Positions 1-6,665 of a stretch of 29,447 nucleotides of DNA are shown here, piece after piece (position 1 is the stretch's first letter; the number at the start of each line of letters is the position of its first letter). The stretch covers positions 1 to 29,447 of the forward strand of contig CAYGNP010000025.1 in NCBI GenBank assembly GCA_964351365.1, in the 5' to 3' direction. The translations under genes and the position numbers were made by a program. The notes beneath the pieces are model-generated. The model searched no databases and had not been told where the DNA came from. It saw only the letters and a program-made list of their open reading frames with translations. Source of the stretch: UBA1672 sp964351365. GTDB taxonomy: Bacteria; Pseudomonadota; Alphaproteobacteria; Micavibrionales; Micavibrionaceae.

Positions 1-1
1 T

Positions 2-589
2 TTTCATATTATAACGGGCCTTATTGGTGCGGATGGCGGGGCGATTTTGCTTGATGGGCAGAATATTACCAATTTGCCTATGTATCGCAGATCGCGCCTG
101 GGTGTTGGGTATTTGCCGCAGGAAGCCTCGATTTTTCGCGGGTTATCGGTTGAGGATAATTTGCGGGCGGTGATTGAGCTGCAGGATTTGAACAAGGAAG
201 ATCAGGATGTGATGCTGGAGGATTTGCTTGCGGAGTTTAGCGTTGAGCATTTGCGGCGCACCCCGTCTCTGGCGCTTTCGGGAGGGGAGCGCAGGCGCGT
301 TGAGATTGCAAGGGCGCTGGCGGCGCGGCCAGATTTTGTGCTTCTGGATGAGCCACTTGCCGGGGTTGATCCGATTGCGGTGAATGATATTCGGAATTTG
401 ATTGCCCAGCTTAAAAATCGTGATATCGGGGTTTTGATTACCGATCACAATGTGCGCGATTGTCTGGGGATTGTTGATCGCGCCTATATTTTGCACGATG
501 GACGGGTTTTGATGGAGGGTCCGCCAGAGGAGATCGTCAAGGATGATGATGTGCGCCGGGTTTATCTGGGCGAGGGGTTCTCGCTGTAG
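2..589 (+). CDS. lptB: LPS export ABC transporter ATP-binding protein LptB (3' part)
   Basis: This is the cytoplasmic ATPase of the LptBFGC complex, which powers extraction of lipopolysaccharide from the inner membrane for transport to the cell surface. The gene runs off the left edge, so the Walker A motif is not visible. What remains has the Q-loop region (GYLPQEASIFRGLSVEDN), the ABC signature LSGGERRRVEIARAL, Walker B FVLLDEPLAGVD and the switch histidine in ITDHNVRD. The string of Q-loop motif plus the short C-terminal YLGEGF end is typical of LptB rather than of branched amino acid ATPases, its closest relatives. It is followed 62 bases later by rpoN, the usual alphaproteobacterial order. 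The reading frame is fixed by codon phase from base 2; the true start is outside the window. Confidence 0.93.
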   Translation, partial: FHIITGLIGADGGAILLDGQNITNLPMYRRSRLGVGYLPQEASIFRGLSVEDNLRAVIELQDLNKEDQDVMLEDLLAEFSVEHLRRTPSLALSGGERRRVEIARALAARPDFVLLDEPLAGVDPIAVNDIRNLIAQLKNRDIGVLITDHNVRDCLGIVDRAYILHDGRVLMEGPPEEIVKDDDVRRVYLGEGFSL

Positions 590-651
590 TTTTAGGGTTT
601 TTCCTGAATTTGTTAGGTGAAGTTTTACTCATATCGTGGTAAAATGAAGCT

Positions 652-2061
652 ATGTCTTTTATTTCACAAAAACTTGATTTACGTCAATCGCAGCAATTGG
701 TTATGACACCGCAATTGCAGCAGGCGATCAAGCTTTTGCAGCTTAATAATGTCGAGCTTTCTGAATTTGTTGAAGAGGAGCTGGAGAAGAATCCGCTGCT
801 TGAGAAGGTTGAGAAGGTGGAGGAGCCGTCATTGGCGCAGGAGGCTCCGGCGAAGGATGATATTGACAGCGCGTTTGATCCGGGAACGTCTTCGGCGGAT
901 ATTGGCAGTGGGGGGAGCGCCAAGTTTGATCTGGCGGAGGATAGTTTCGAGAACCGGATGAGTGCGGAGCTGACGCTGCGGGAGCATTTAACCGAGCAGA
1001 TGCATATGGCTTTTGGGGATGAGCGCGATCGTATGGTGGGCGCGTTTTTGATCGATCAGCTTGATGAAAGCGGTTATTTGCGCGAAGATCTGGATGTTCT
1101 GGTGCAGCGTATGGGGTGTTCGAATGAGCGCGCGGAGCGCGTGATTCAGCAGCTCAAGCAGTTCGATCCTACGGGCGTGTTTGCGGGAGATTTAACTGAG
1201 TGCCTGGCGCTGCAGCTTGAGGAGAAGGGATTGCTCGATCAGCCCATGCGCATATTGCTTGAGAATTTGAGCTTGCTGGCGGAGCATGATTTTAAGGCGC
1301 TGGCGCGGCTTTGTGATGTGAATGAGACCTATCTGATGGATATGGTGGCTGATATTAAGGGGCTTAATCCCAAACCGGCGGCGGAGTTTGATCACCTTGT
1401 CGTGCAAACGGCGGTGCCGGATGTTTTGATGCGGCGTTTGCCGAAAAATCTGGGTGGTGGGTGGAGGGTGGAGTTGAACGCCGAGACTTTGCCGCGGGTT
1501 CTGGTTAATCAGGATTATTATACGCAAGTGTCCAAGACGGCGAAAAAGGAAGACCGGGAGTATGTTTCCGGGCAGCTTGCGTCTGCGAATTGGCTGGTTA
1601 AGGCTCTGGATCAGCGGGCTTTGACAATTTTGAAGGTGTCGGCTGCGATTATAGAGAAACAGGACGCTTTTTTTAATTACGGGATTGAGTTCATGCAGCC
1701 TTTGACGCTCAAGGATATTGCCGAAGAGATTGAAATGCATGAGAGTACAGTGAGCCGTGTGACCACTAATAAATATATCGGCACGCCGCGCGGTATATTT
1801 GAGCTTAAGTTCTTTTTCTCAACGGCTCTGGTTTCTGAGAGCGGGATGGCGCATTCCTCCGAGGCGATCAAGGCACGCATTAAAAGCCTTATTGATGGTG
1901 AAATTTACACAAAAGTTTTGTCGGATGACAAGATTGTCGATATACTTAAAGGAGAAGGCATTGATATCGCCCGGCGCACGGTTGCAAAATACCGTGAGAG
2001 TATGCATATCGGCTCTTCTGTTCAGCGGCGCAAGCAGAAGAAAAATAAAGCAAGCGGCTGA
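652..2061 (+). CDS. rpoN: RNA polymerase sigma-54 factor
   Basis: Alternative sigma factor 54, which directs RNA polymerase to -24/-12 promoters and needs an AAA+ activator. The 469-residue protein is a normal length for the family. Region I is the Gln/Leu-rich start (LRQSQQLVMTPQLQQAIKLL, followed by an acidic EEELEKNPLLE stretch), region II is the acidic variable segment (about residues 60-110), the core-binding region follows, and the DNA-binding part holds a helix-turn-helix (LKDIAEEIEMHESTVSRVTT, about residues 355-374) and the RpoN box ARRTVAKYRE (about 440-449), with a basic tail. ATG at 652 is used; no strong Shine-Dalgarno is visible in front of it. It is followed by hpf and a ptsN-like gene, the conserved set linking sigma-54 to the nitrogen PTS. 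No sigma-54-type promoter was convincingly found in this window. Confidence 0.97.
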   Translation: MSFISQKLDLRQSQQLVMTPQLQQAIKLLQLNNVELSEFVEEELEKNPLLEKVEKVEEPSLAQEAPAKDDIDSAFDPGTSSADIGSGGSAKFDLAEDSFENRMSAELTLREHLTEQMHMAFGDERDRMVGAFLIDQLDESGYLREDLDVLVQRMGCSNERAERVIQQLKQFDPTGVFAGDLTECLALQLEEKGLLDQPMRILLENLSLLAEHDFKALARLCDVNETYLMDMVADIKGLNPKPAAEFDHLVVQTAVPDVLMRRLPKNLGGGWRVELNAETLPRVLVNQDYYTQVSKTAKKEDREYVSGQLASANWLVKALDQRALTILKVSAAIIEKQDAFFNYGIEFMQPLTLKDIAEEIEMHESTVSRVTTNKYIGTPRGIFELKFFFSTALVSESGMAHSSEAIKARIKSLIDGEIYTKVLSDDKIVDILKGEGIDIARRTVAKYRESMHIGSSVQRRKQKKNKASG

Positions 2062-2099
2062 GATTACGGTTTTTTAAACTATAGAAAAGGACTAATGAT

Positions 2100-2708
2100 A
2101 TGGAAATGACTGTTCAAGGTAAACAGCTTGATGTTGGTGATGCACTTCGGGAACATGTGACCGGCAAGCTTGCCGATATTGATCATAAATATTTCAATAA
2201 CGCCACGGATGCGACTGTTACCTTTTCGAAAGAAGGACATGGTTCGGGCATGTTCAGGGTTCATATTTCCTTTAATGTCAGCCGAAGCATTCAGGTTGTG
2301 ACGGAGGCGGTCGAACATGACCCTTATGTAGCTTTTGATACCGCGTCTGAAAAGGCGGCCAAGCGTTTGCGCCGGTATAAGCGCCGGTTGCGTGATCATC
2401 ATAACCGCGCGGAGAAATCGCCTGAAGTTGAGATGATGAAGGCACGTGCCTATACGCTGCTGTCGCAAAATGGGCATGAAGCCGAGGAGCAGGATAATCA
2501 TGAGACGGATGCGGAAGGCTCAGATCCGGCGATTATTGCGGAAATCCAGACCCATATAGAAAAAATGAGCGTTTCCGAGGCGGTGATGCGCATGGAGCTT
2601 GCGGATCAGAATGCATTGATGTTCCGCAATGGCGCGAACGGTAAAATTAATATGGTGTATTTACGCAAAGACGGCAATGTTGGCTGGATTGAGCCGGATG
2701 ATGCATAA
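2100..2708 (+). CDS. hpf: Ribosome hibernation promoting factor, long form
   Basis: Binds the decoding centre of the small ribosomal subunit and, in its long form, dimerises 70S ribosomes into inactive 100S particles during starvation. The N-terminal ribosome-binding domain covers roughly residues 1-100 (MEMTVQGKQLDVGDALREHV; basic helix KAAKRLRRYKRRLRDHH). After an acidic linker, the C-terminal dimerisation domain covers roughly 145-200 (SVSEAVMRMELADQNALMF, then VYLRKDGNVGWIEP). At 202 residues it is the long type usual in alphaproteobacteria. The AGAAAAGG-like ribosome site 8-15 bases before ATG 2100 supports this start. It lies 38 bases after rpoN, probably in the same transcript. Confidence 0.95.
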   Translation: MEMTVQGKQLDVGDALREHVTGKLADIDHKYFNNATDATVTFSKEGHGSGMFRVHISFNVSRSIQVVTEAVEHDPYVAFDTASEKAAKRLRRYKRRLRDHHNRAEKSPEVEMMKARAYTLLSQNGHEAEEQDNHETDAEGSDPAIIAEIQTHIEKMSVSEAVMRMELADQNALMFRNGANGKINMVYLRKDGNVGWIEPDDA

Positions 2709-2717
2709 TATGCTATA

Positions 2718-2754
2718 AGATAATCTGCTAAGCCTTTAATTTTGTGGATTATCT
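2718..2754 (+). terminator. Stem-loop after hpf, possible weak terminator
   Basis: An 8-bp perfect stem (AGATAATC at 2718-2725 with GATTATCT at 2747-2754) encloses a 21-base loop just after the hpf stop. It is AT-rich and not followed by a clean run of T, so it may be an attenuating or RNA-end-protecting hairpin rather than a true intrinsic terminator. The remaining ~85 bases up to the PtsN-like gene show no other clear signal. Confidence 0.3.
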
Positions 2755-2840
2755 CTGTAATGCAGATTTTTATGGTGTTTGTTTTTCAAATCATGCTAAA
2801 CACTCAATCAATGATTTATATGTAGCCACGGAGGTGTGTT

Positions 2841-3308
2841 GTGTTGGCGAAAAAAAATCTGCGTTTTGATTGTTATCTCAATAATCTTAAGGTTCAGGGG
2901 GTGCGTCAGCTTGCGAGTAATCTCTCCGATTCTGCGGAAAGTGTTTGCGGTGTAGAGGCTAAGCGCTTATCCGAGCTTTTTTTGCGTAGCCTGTCGAGAT
3001 CGGATCGTATTGTTGGGGGTGGAGCGGCGGTTATTGACATCAAGTCTCCGGTTTTGCAGAAATCGGTTTTGATGATTGCCAATTTGGATCAGCCAATTGA
3101 TTTGCGGGCGATTGACCAAAAGCCGGTGGATATCGTTGTTGCTGTGCTCTCGCCGCAATCAGAGAGTGCTTCGCACCTTCAGCAGTTGGCCAGAATTTCG
3201 CGTTTGCTGCGGTCTAAAGATTTGCGCGTTGCTTTGCGCGATGCCAAGGATGAGGATTCTATGCGCGTACTGTTTCTGCCTAAGCAGAGCTGGATGGAAG
3301 CCGCTTAG
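2841..3308 (+). CDS. PtsN-like EIIA-Ntr domain protein lacking the active-site His
   Basis: A 155-residue relative of PtsN, the terminal phosphate acceptor of the nitrogen PTS. The second half aligns well with the family: LDQPIDLRAIDQKPVDIVVAVLSP matches the PtsN segment LETPIAFDAIDNQPVDLLFALL, and HLQQLARISRLLR matches the following helix. The segment that normally reads GIAIPHGKL, with the phosphorylatable His, here reads GGAAVIDIKSPVL. In an ungapped alignment from the LDQP motif the His position is Ile65, next to Asp66, so it should not accept phosphate as PtsN does. Start is GTG 2841, chosen for the GGAGG-type site at 2830-2834; TTG 2844 is an alternative. It occupies the ptsN slot after rpoN-hpf and probably keeps a binding or regulatory role. 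Function is inferred. Confidence 0.75.
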   Translation: MLAKKNLRFDCYLNNLKVQGVRQLASNLSDSAESVCGVEAKRLSELFLRSLSRSDRIVGGGAAVIDIKSPVLQKSVLMIANLDQPIDLRAIDQKPVDIVVAVLSPQSESASHLQQLARISRLLRSKDLRVALRDAKDEDSMRVLFLPKQSWMEAA

Positions 3309-3343
3309 GTCGTAAGTTCAGGCCCCTAATTCTTGTATTTAAT

Positions 3344-3586
3344 TTAGTGAACGATAACGGGTTCCAGATTTTCCTGACGCACCAGCATAAGAGCGTTTTC
3401 AAATGTTGTCGTGGTGCCGATTTTCTCGCCATCTGCACCGTAGACGCTGTAGCCATTCATGATTTCTTTTGTGGCCGGGCGGATATACGCGATTTGGTGG
3501 AGACCAAAATTTCTAAAATCCTGAACAGAGAGATTTCTAAGAATTTTTTTTACTTTTAAGACGCTTTCAAGATTTTTTTCAGTCAT
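3344..3586 (-). CDS. DUF1150 family protein
   Basis: An 80-residue protein resembling the DUF1150 family, which in alphaproteobacteria commonly sits next to small heat shock protein genes. Recognisable features are the central IAYIRP motif, the YGADGEKIG turn (compare FAADG in relatives) and the ending LEPVIVH, which matches the LETVSVH-type C-terminus. No catalytic residues, signal peptide or membrane segment are seen. The function of the family is not established. The start at 3586 has a good AGAAAGG ribosome site about 7 bases upstream. It lies 69 bases downstream of hsp20 on the same strand, so the two are likely co-transcribed and heat-induced; a weak 5-bp hairpin (3624-3641) sits between them. 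It converges with the PtsN-like gene, with only 35 bases between stop codons. Confidence 0.8.
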   Translation of the reverse strand: MTEKNLESVLKVKKILRNLSVQDFRNFGLHQIAYIRPATKEIMNGYSVYGADGEKIGTTTTFENALMLVRQENLEPVIVH

Positions 3587-3655
3587 TGCAATGCCTTTCT
3601 TTTTTTTCTCTCAATACTATAAGACACCATAAAGGGGGTGTATGTCAAAAATCAT

Positions 3656-4129
3656 TTAGTCTTCAGAGGGTGAGCTATCCACATCGATGGCTTTTAAGGT
3701 GCTTTTGGGTGGATTTTTCTGATTGATTTTGATTTTCACGGCGTTTGATTCCGGAATGATGCGCTCCAAATTGATGTGAAGCAGGCCATTATCCAGATCG
3801 GCACCGGCGACTTCTATACCATCTGCCAGAACGAAACTGCGCTGGAATTGGCGCGTAGCAATTCCGCGATGCAGGAAGATGCGGTCTTCTTTTTCGCCCT
3901 GTTGTTTGCCGCGCACGGTGAGCTGGTTCTGGTCTATTTCCACGTCGAGGTCAGCCATTGAAAAGCCTGCTACGGCCAAGGTGATACGCAGCCCGTATTC
4001 GCCGATTTGTTCAATATTATAAGGAGGATAGCCATCTGCGCCGCTTTTGCGCAGGCGATCAATTGTTTTTTCGAAATCATCAAAGCCCAGAAAAAGGGGG
4101 CTGTCGAATAGAGATAGACGTGTTGTCAT
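3656..4129 (-). CDS. Small heat shock protein, Hsp20/IbpA family
   Basis: An ATP-independent holdase chaperone of the alpha-crystallin family, which binds unfolding proteins in the cytoplasm. The 157-residue protein has the N-terminal arm with LFDSPLFLGFDDFEKTIDRL, typical of the IbpA-type class of alphaproteobacteria, then the alpha-crystallin domain (about residues 35-130) with PPYNIEQIGEYGLRITLAVAG, the loop FLHRGIATRQFQRSFVLADG and the end-of-domain motif ADLDNGLLHINLERIIPE. A short polar tail follows. ATG at 4129 is preceded by GAGGAG 10 bases upstream. That ribosome site is predicted to be closed by a ROSE-like RNA thermometer in the leader. The gene heads a likely two-gene operon with DUF1150. 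Confidence 0.95.
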   Translation of the reverse strand: MTTRLSLFDSPLFLGFDDFEKTIDRLRKSGADGYPPYNIEQIGEYGLRITLAVAGFSMADLDVEIDQNQLTVRGKQQGEKEDRIFLHRGIATRQFQRSFVLADGIEVAGADLDNGLLHINLERIIPESNAVKIKINQKNPPKSTLKAIDVDSSPSED

Positions 4130-4192
4130 TGCTTTAAAACTCCTCTGTTTTGAGCGAGATCCATCATTTTGTAGCCTGCCAGGCAGCGCTAC
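4130..4192 (-). promoter_or_regulatory. ROSE-like RNA thermometer in the hsp20 leader
   Basis: Read in the direction of hsp20, the leader has two adjacent hairpins. The upstream one spans 4192 to 4171, with outer stem GTAGC/GCTAC, an unpaired G, and inner CTG/CAG or longer. The downstream one pairs CTCGCTC (4158 to 4152) with the Shine-Dalgarno GAGGAG (4145 to 4140) across a 6-base A-rich loop, leaving one G unpaired within the anti-Shine-Dalgarno strand. UCGCU inside that strand fits the U(U/C)GCU motif of ROSE elements, thermometers that open the ribosome site of small heat shock genes when warmed. The element is shorter than classical four-hairpin ROSE elements. The pairings are visible; the temperature response is inferred. 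Confidence 0.68.
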
Positions 4193-4199
4193 ATATCCT

Positions 4200-4229
4200 A
4201 TGTTACAATATTCTTGTATGGTTTTTCAA
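4200..4229 (-). promoter_or_regulatory. Candidate promoter of hsp20
   Basis: On the minus strand, TTGAAA (4229 to 4224), an 18-base spacer and TAACAT (4205 to 4200) make a plausible -35/-10 pair. The -35 is preceded by C, giving CTTGAA, which also resembles a heat-shock sigma -35, but no CCCCAT-like -10 is found at the expected distance. It overlaps the stop codon of the zinc-finger gene and would start the transcript just upstream of the ROSE-like hairpins. Confidence 0.33.
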
Positions 4230-4399
4230 GAAGACTTTACGAACAAACGGTCACAATAGCCGCATTCGACGGTTTTTTTGTCGTCAAAATTATACCAAAC
4301 CTTGGGGTGACCGAGAGCGCCGCCTCCGCCATCGCAGGATACGCCGTCGGTATCTGCCGGGACTTTGATGGTTTCTGGCTCTTTGAAGTTTGGTTTCAT
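4226..4399 (-). CDS. zf-CHCC zinc-finger protein (NDUFS6-like)
   Basis: A 57-residue gene. The translation begins MKPNFKEPETIKVPADTDG and contains the hallmark CDGGGGALGHPKVW, then ends with CGYCDRLFVK. The metal ligands C22, H31, C46 and C49 form the CHCC pattern of the zf-CHCC family. In mitochondria the relative NDUFS6 belongs to complex I, and short stand-alone versions are common in alphaproteobacteria. Proteins of the family are annotated simply as zinc-finger domain proteins, and the bacterial role is unclear. Start ATG at 4399 gives the normal family length; the ribosome site is weak. It is divergent from the pilin-like gene at 4481 and upstream of hsp20 on the same strand. Confidence 0.88.
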   Translation of the reverse strand: MKPNFKEPETIKVPADTDGVSCDGGGGALGHPKVWYNFDDKKTVECGYCDRLFVKSS

Positions 4400-4480
4400 A
4401 AGTCTATTAGAGAGAAAAACCTGTTTAATGACAAGAGGTTTGAGGTTCCAAAGTGTAAAAATTCAGGTATCTTTGTTTTG

Positions 4481-5134
4481 ATGAGAAATAATGCTGGGAA
4501 TGTTCTGTTTTATATATTGATTGCGGTGGGCTTGCTGTCGGCGCTGTCTTATGTTGTGGCGCAGAGCAGCCGTGGATCGGCTAGCGGAATGACCAAGGAA
4601 AAAGCTAGTCTTGAAGCAACGCAGCTGCTTGAATTTTCAAATATTCTTGGTAATGCGGCGGCGCAATTGCGCTTGAGGGGGTGTGCGGAGAGCGAGCTGA
4701 GTTTTGATAATGCCGTTGATTCATCGACCTATGATAATTCAAGTGCACCTGCGGATGAGAGCTGCCATATCTTTAGCCTGAAGGGCGCGGGTGTGCAGTA
4801 TAATAGCTCTATTGATGCGCTTTATACCGGCAGCTATGTGATTACAGATGTTGGCACGGCACAGCCGGATCTTGTGGTTGATGTGGTGGTTGATAAATTG
4901 GTGTGTGAGGCCGTTAATGCGCGGCTTGATATTGAGAATAACGGGTCTGAGGGGCCACCCAGTGATGAGCTTTCGGGCGGGGCGGCTTTTGATGGTACGT
5001 ATAGCGCTGTTGCGGGCGCGCCCGGGCGCATCGATGATGCGGGGCTTGTGGGTAAATCAGCCGGATGCCGCACGGATTCGGGGTCGGGGAGCGAGGCAGT
5101 GTTTAAATTCTACAAAGTTTTGCTGGCACGTTAG
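4481..5134 (+). CDS. Membrane-anchored, pilin-like exported protein of unknown function
   Basis: A 217-residue protein with a short N-terminal segment MRNNAGNVLF, one hydrophobic helix (about residues 7-28, FYILIAVGLLSALSYVVAQ) and a large Ser/Gly/Asp-rich exported domain with several Cys (CAESE, SCHIF, VCEAV, GCRTD) that could form disulfides. The layout recalls type IV pilin-like proteins, and G6 could be a prepilin cleavage point, but the usual Glu5 is missing, so true prepilin status is doubtful. ATG at 4481 is chosen because the open frame extending upstream to 4214 lies antisense to the zinc-finger gene and is not coding. No strong ribosome site is seen. Monocistronic, ended by the palindromic repeat at 5146. 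I do not recognise a named family. Confidence 0.6.
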   Translation: MRNNAGNVLFYILIAVGLLSALSYVVAQSSRGSASGMTKEKASLEATQLLEFSNILGNAAAQLRLRGCAESELSFDNAVDSSTYDNSSAPADESCHIFSLKGAGVQYNSSIDALYTGSYVITDVGTAQPDLVVDVVVDKLVCEAVNARLDIENNGSEGPPSDELSGGAAFDGTYSAVAGAPGRIDDAGLVGKSAGCRTDSGSGSEAVFKFYKVLLAR

Positions 5135-5145
5135 CGTCAGAATTT

Positions 5146-5207
5146 TGTCATCCTGAAGAGCCTGGTTTGCTGAAGGATCTGGATTCTTCGCTTTTCTCAG
5201 AATGACA
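5146..5207. repeat. Composite palindromic intergenic repeat, copy 1 (two hairpins)
   Basis: The ends form an inverted repeat: TGTCATCCTGA (5146-5156) and TCAGAATGACA (5197-5207), with one mismatch. Inside are two hairpins. Hairpin 1 (5150-5178) has outer stem ATCCT/AGGAT, GA opposite GA, then AG/CT. Hairpin 2 (5183-5203) has ATTCT/AGAAT, TC opposite TC, then G/C. The element fills the space between the convergent ends of the pilin-like gene and cysS and could serve both as a transcription end. It is the same family as the copies at 20215-20294 and 29345-29437. Confidence 0.8.
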
Positions 5208-5218
5208 GAGCCGATTCG

Positions 5219-6574
5219 CTAAATTTTCTTCCAGATTGTCCCTCTTGGTGTGTCTTCAATGGCGATGCCCATGGCGGTGAGCTGCTTGCGTATTTCATCA
5301 GAGCGGGCAAAATCTTTGTTTGCGCGGGCGGTTTTTCTCTCCTCCAGCAAGGCTTCGATTTTATCCGCATCCTCGCTGGGCGCGCCATAGCCAAGCCATT
5401 CATCCGGATTGTGCTGCGCGATACCAAGCAGTTTTGCTGCAGCAAAAAAGGCGCCGCTATTCTCAGTGTGCAGGTTTTTTGCCATGTCACACAGGAGGGA
5501 AATCGCTTTGGGTGTGTTGAGATCATCATAAAGCGCATCCAGAAATTCTGCTGGGGGCTCCGTGGTTTTTGTTTTCTCAAGTCCACGTAGATTCTGGTAG
5601 ATACGGTCGAGGGTTTTTTGCGCCTGAGCGATGGATTGCTCGCTCCAGTCCAGAGGCTGGCGGTAATGGGCGCTGAGCAGTGTAAGCCGCAGGGTTTCGC
5701 CCTTATGCGTTTTTAGAAGGTCGTGCGCGAGGGTTACATTGCCGAGCGATTTTGACATTTTCTCGCCGCTGACGGTTACAAAGCCGTTATGCACCCAGTA
5801 TTTGGCAAAGGAGGCAAGATCATCGGGATGGCCGTCCGCGCAGCAGCTTTGTGCGATTTCATTTTCATGATGTGGGAATTTCAAATCTGCGCCGCCGCCG
5901 TGAATATCAAAGGGCAGGCCGAGATGCTCTGCGGCCATGGCGGAGCATTCAATGTGCCAGCCTGGTCTTCCAAAACCCCAGGGGCTGTCCCATCCGGGCT
6001 CATCGCCATTTGAGGGTTTCCATAGAACAAAATCGGCAGGATCTTTTTTGTAGGAGGCGATTTCAACGCGCGCGCCTGCAATCTGTTCGTCGCGGCTGCG
6101 TCCGGAGAGCTGTCCGTATTTTTCAAAGGATGGGACGTGGAAGAGCACGTGGCCATCCGATTCATAGGCGTGTTTTTTCTCGATCAGTATTTGGATTATG
6201 CTAATCATTTCCTTGATGTGTCCGGTTGCGCGGGGCTGAATGTCCGGGGGCTGCACGCCTAGAGCAAGCATGTCGGCGTTGTAAATATCAGTATATTTTT
6301 GGGTGATATGGTCTATTTTTTCGCCTGAGGCTTGCGCGGCGGCGATGATTTTGTCATCCACATCCGTAATATTCGAGACATAGGTGACTTTCGGGTAGCG
6401 GGCGCGCAGAACCCGCGTCAGGACATCAAAGACGACGGCCATGCGGGCATTGCCGATATGGGCGTAGTTGTAAACAGTGGGGCCGCAGGCATATAAACGA
6501 ATGTGAGAGGGGTCGAGCGCGGTGAATATTTCCTTTTTGCGCGTCAGGGAATTATGGAGTTTGAGCTGTGTCAT
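5219..6574 (-). CDS. cysS: Cysteinyl-tRNA synthetase
   Basis: Class I aminoacyl-tRNA synthetase that charges tRNA-Cys. At 451 residues it has the usual length. Visible are the zinc Cys30 in LYACGPTVYNYAHIGN, the HIGN signature (residues 39-42), further zinc ligands C210 (GWHIECSAMA) and H235 (FPHHENEI), the KMSKS loop (residues 272-276, EKMSKSLGN) and the C-terminal helical domain ending in the conserved DTPRGTIWKK. The start at 6574 gives the standard MTQLKLHNSLTRKKEIF beginning. It is divergent from folE with a 91-base shared upstream region. That region holds a 7-bp inverted repeat GGTCTTA/TAAGACC (6575-6581 and 6632-6638) of unknown meaning. Confidence 0.98.
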   Translation of the reverse strand: MTQLKLHNSLTRKKEIFTALDPSHIRLYACGPTVYNYAHIGNARMAVVFDVLTRVLRARYPKVTYVSNITDVDDKIIAAAQASGEKIDHITQKYTDIYNADMLALGVQPPDIQPRATGHIKEMISIIQILIEKKHAYESDGHVLFHVPSFEKYGQLSGRSRDEQIAGARVEIASYKKDPADFVLWKPSNGDEPGWDSPWGFGRPGWHIECSAMAAEHLGLPFDIHGGGADLKFPHHENEIAQSCCADGHPDDLASFAKYWVHNGFVTVSGEKMSKSLGNVTLAHDLLKTHKGETLRLTLLSAHYRQPLDWSEQSIAQAQKTLDRIYQNLRGLEKTKTTEPPAEFLDALYDDLNTPKAISLLCDMAKNLHTENSGAFFAAAKLLGIAQHNPDEWLGYGAPSEDADKIEALLEERKTARANKDFARSDEIRKQLTAMGIAIEDTPRGTIWKKI

Positions 6575-6665
6575 GGTCTTAAAATATCTATTCTATGTCG
6601 CTTTTTACTGGAAAATACGTTAAAGACAGGCTAAGACCAAGCGTTAATTTGAGGTTTAATCAATT

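Noticed and set aside
2760..2840. Sigma-54 promoter before the PtsN-like gene
   Set aside because: A GG resembling the -24 element is present, but the matching GC at -12 is missing.
3028..3050. Asp66 of the PtsN-like protein as a fixed phosphomimetic residue
   Set aside because: Ungapped alignment puts Ile, not Asp, at the His position, so the idea depends on an unproven one-residue shift.
3624..3641. Terminator between hsp20 and DUF1150
   Set aside because: The stem is only 5 bp and has no following T-run on the coding strand.
4214..4480. N-terminal extension of the pilin-like open frame upstream of ATG 4481
   Set aside because: It is antisense to the zf-CHCC gene, whose metal ligands are all present, and the extension shows no family signal.
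6575..6638. Inverted repeat GGTCTTA/TAAGACC between cysS and folE
   Set aside because: Only 7 bp with wide spacing and no repeat elsewhere in the window; chance is a fair explanation, so it is only mentioned with cysS.
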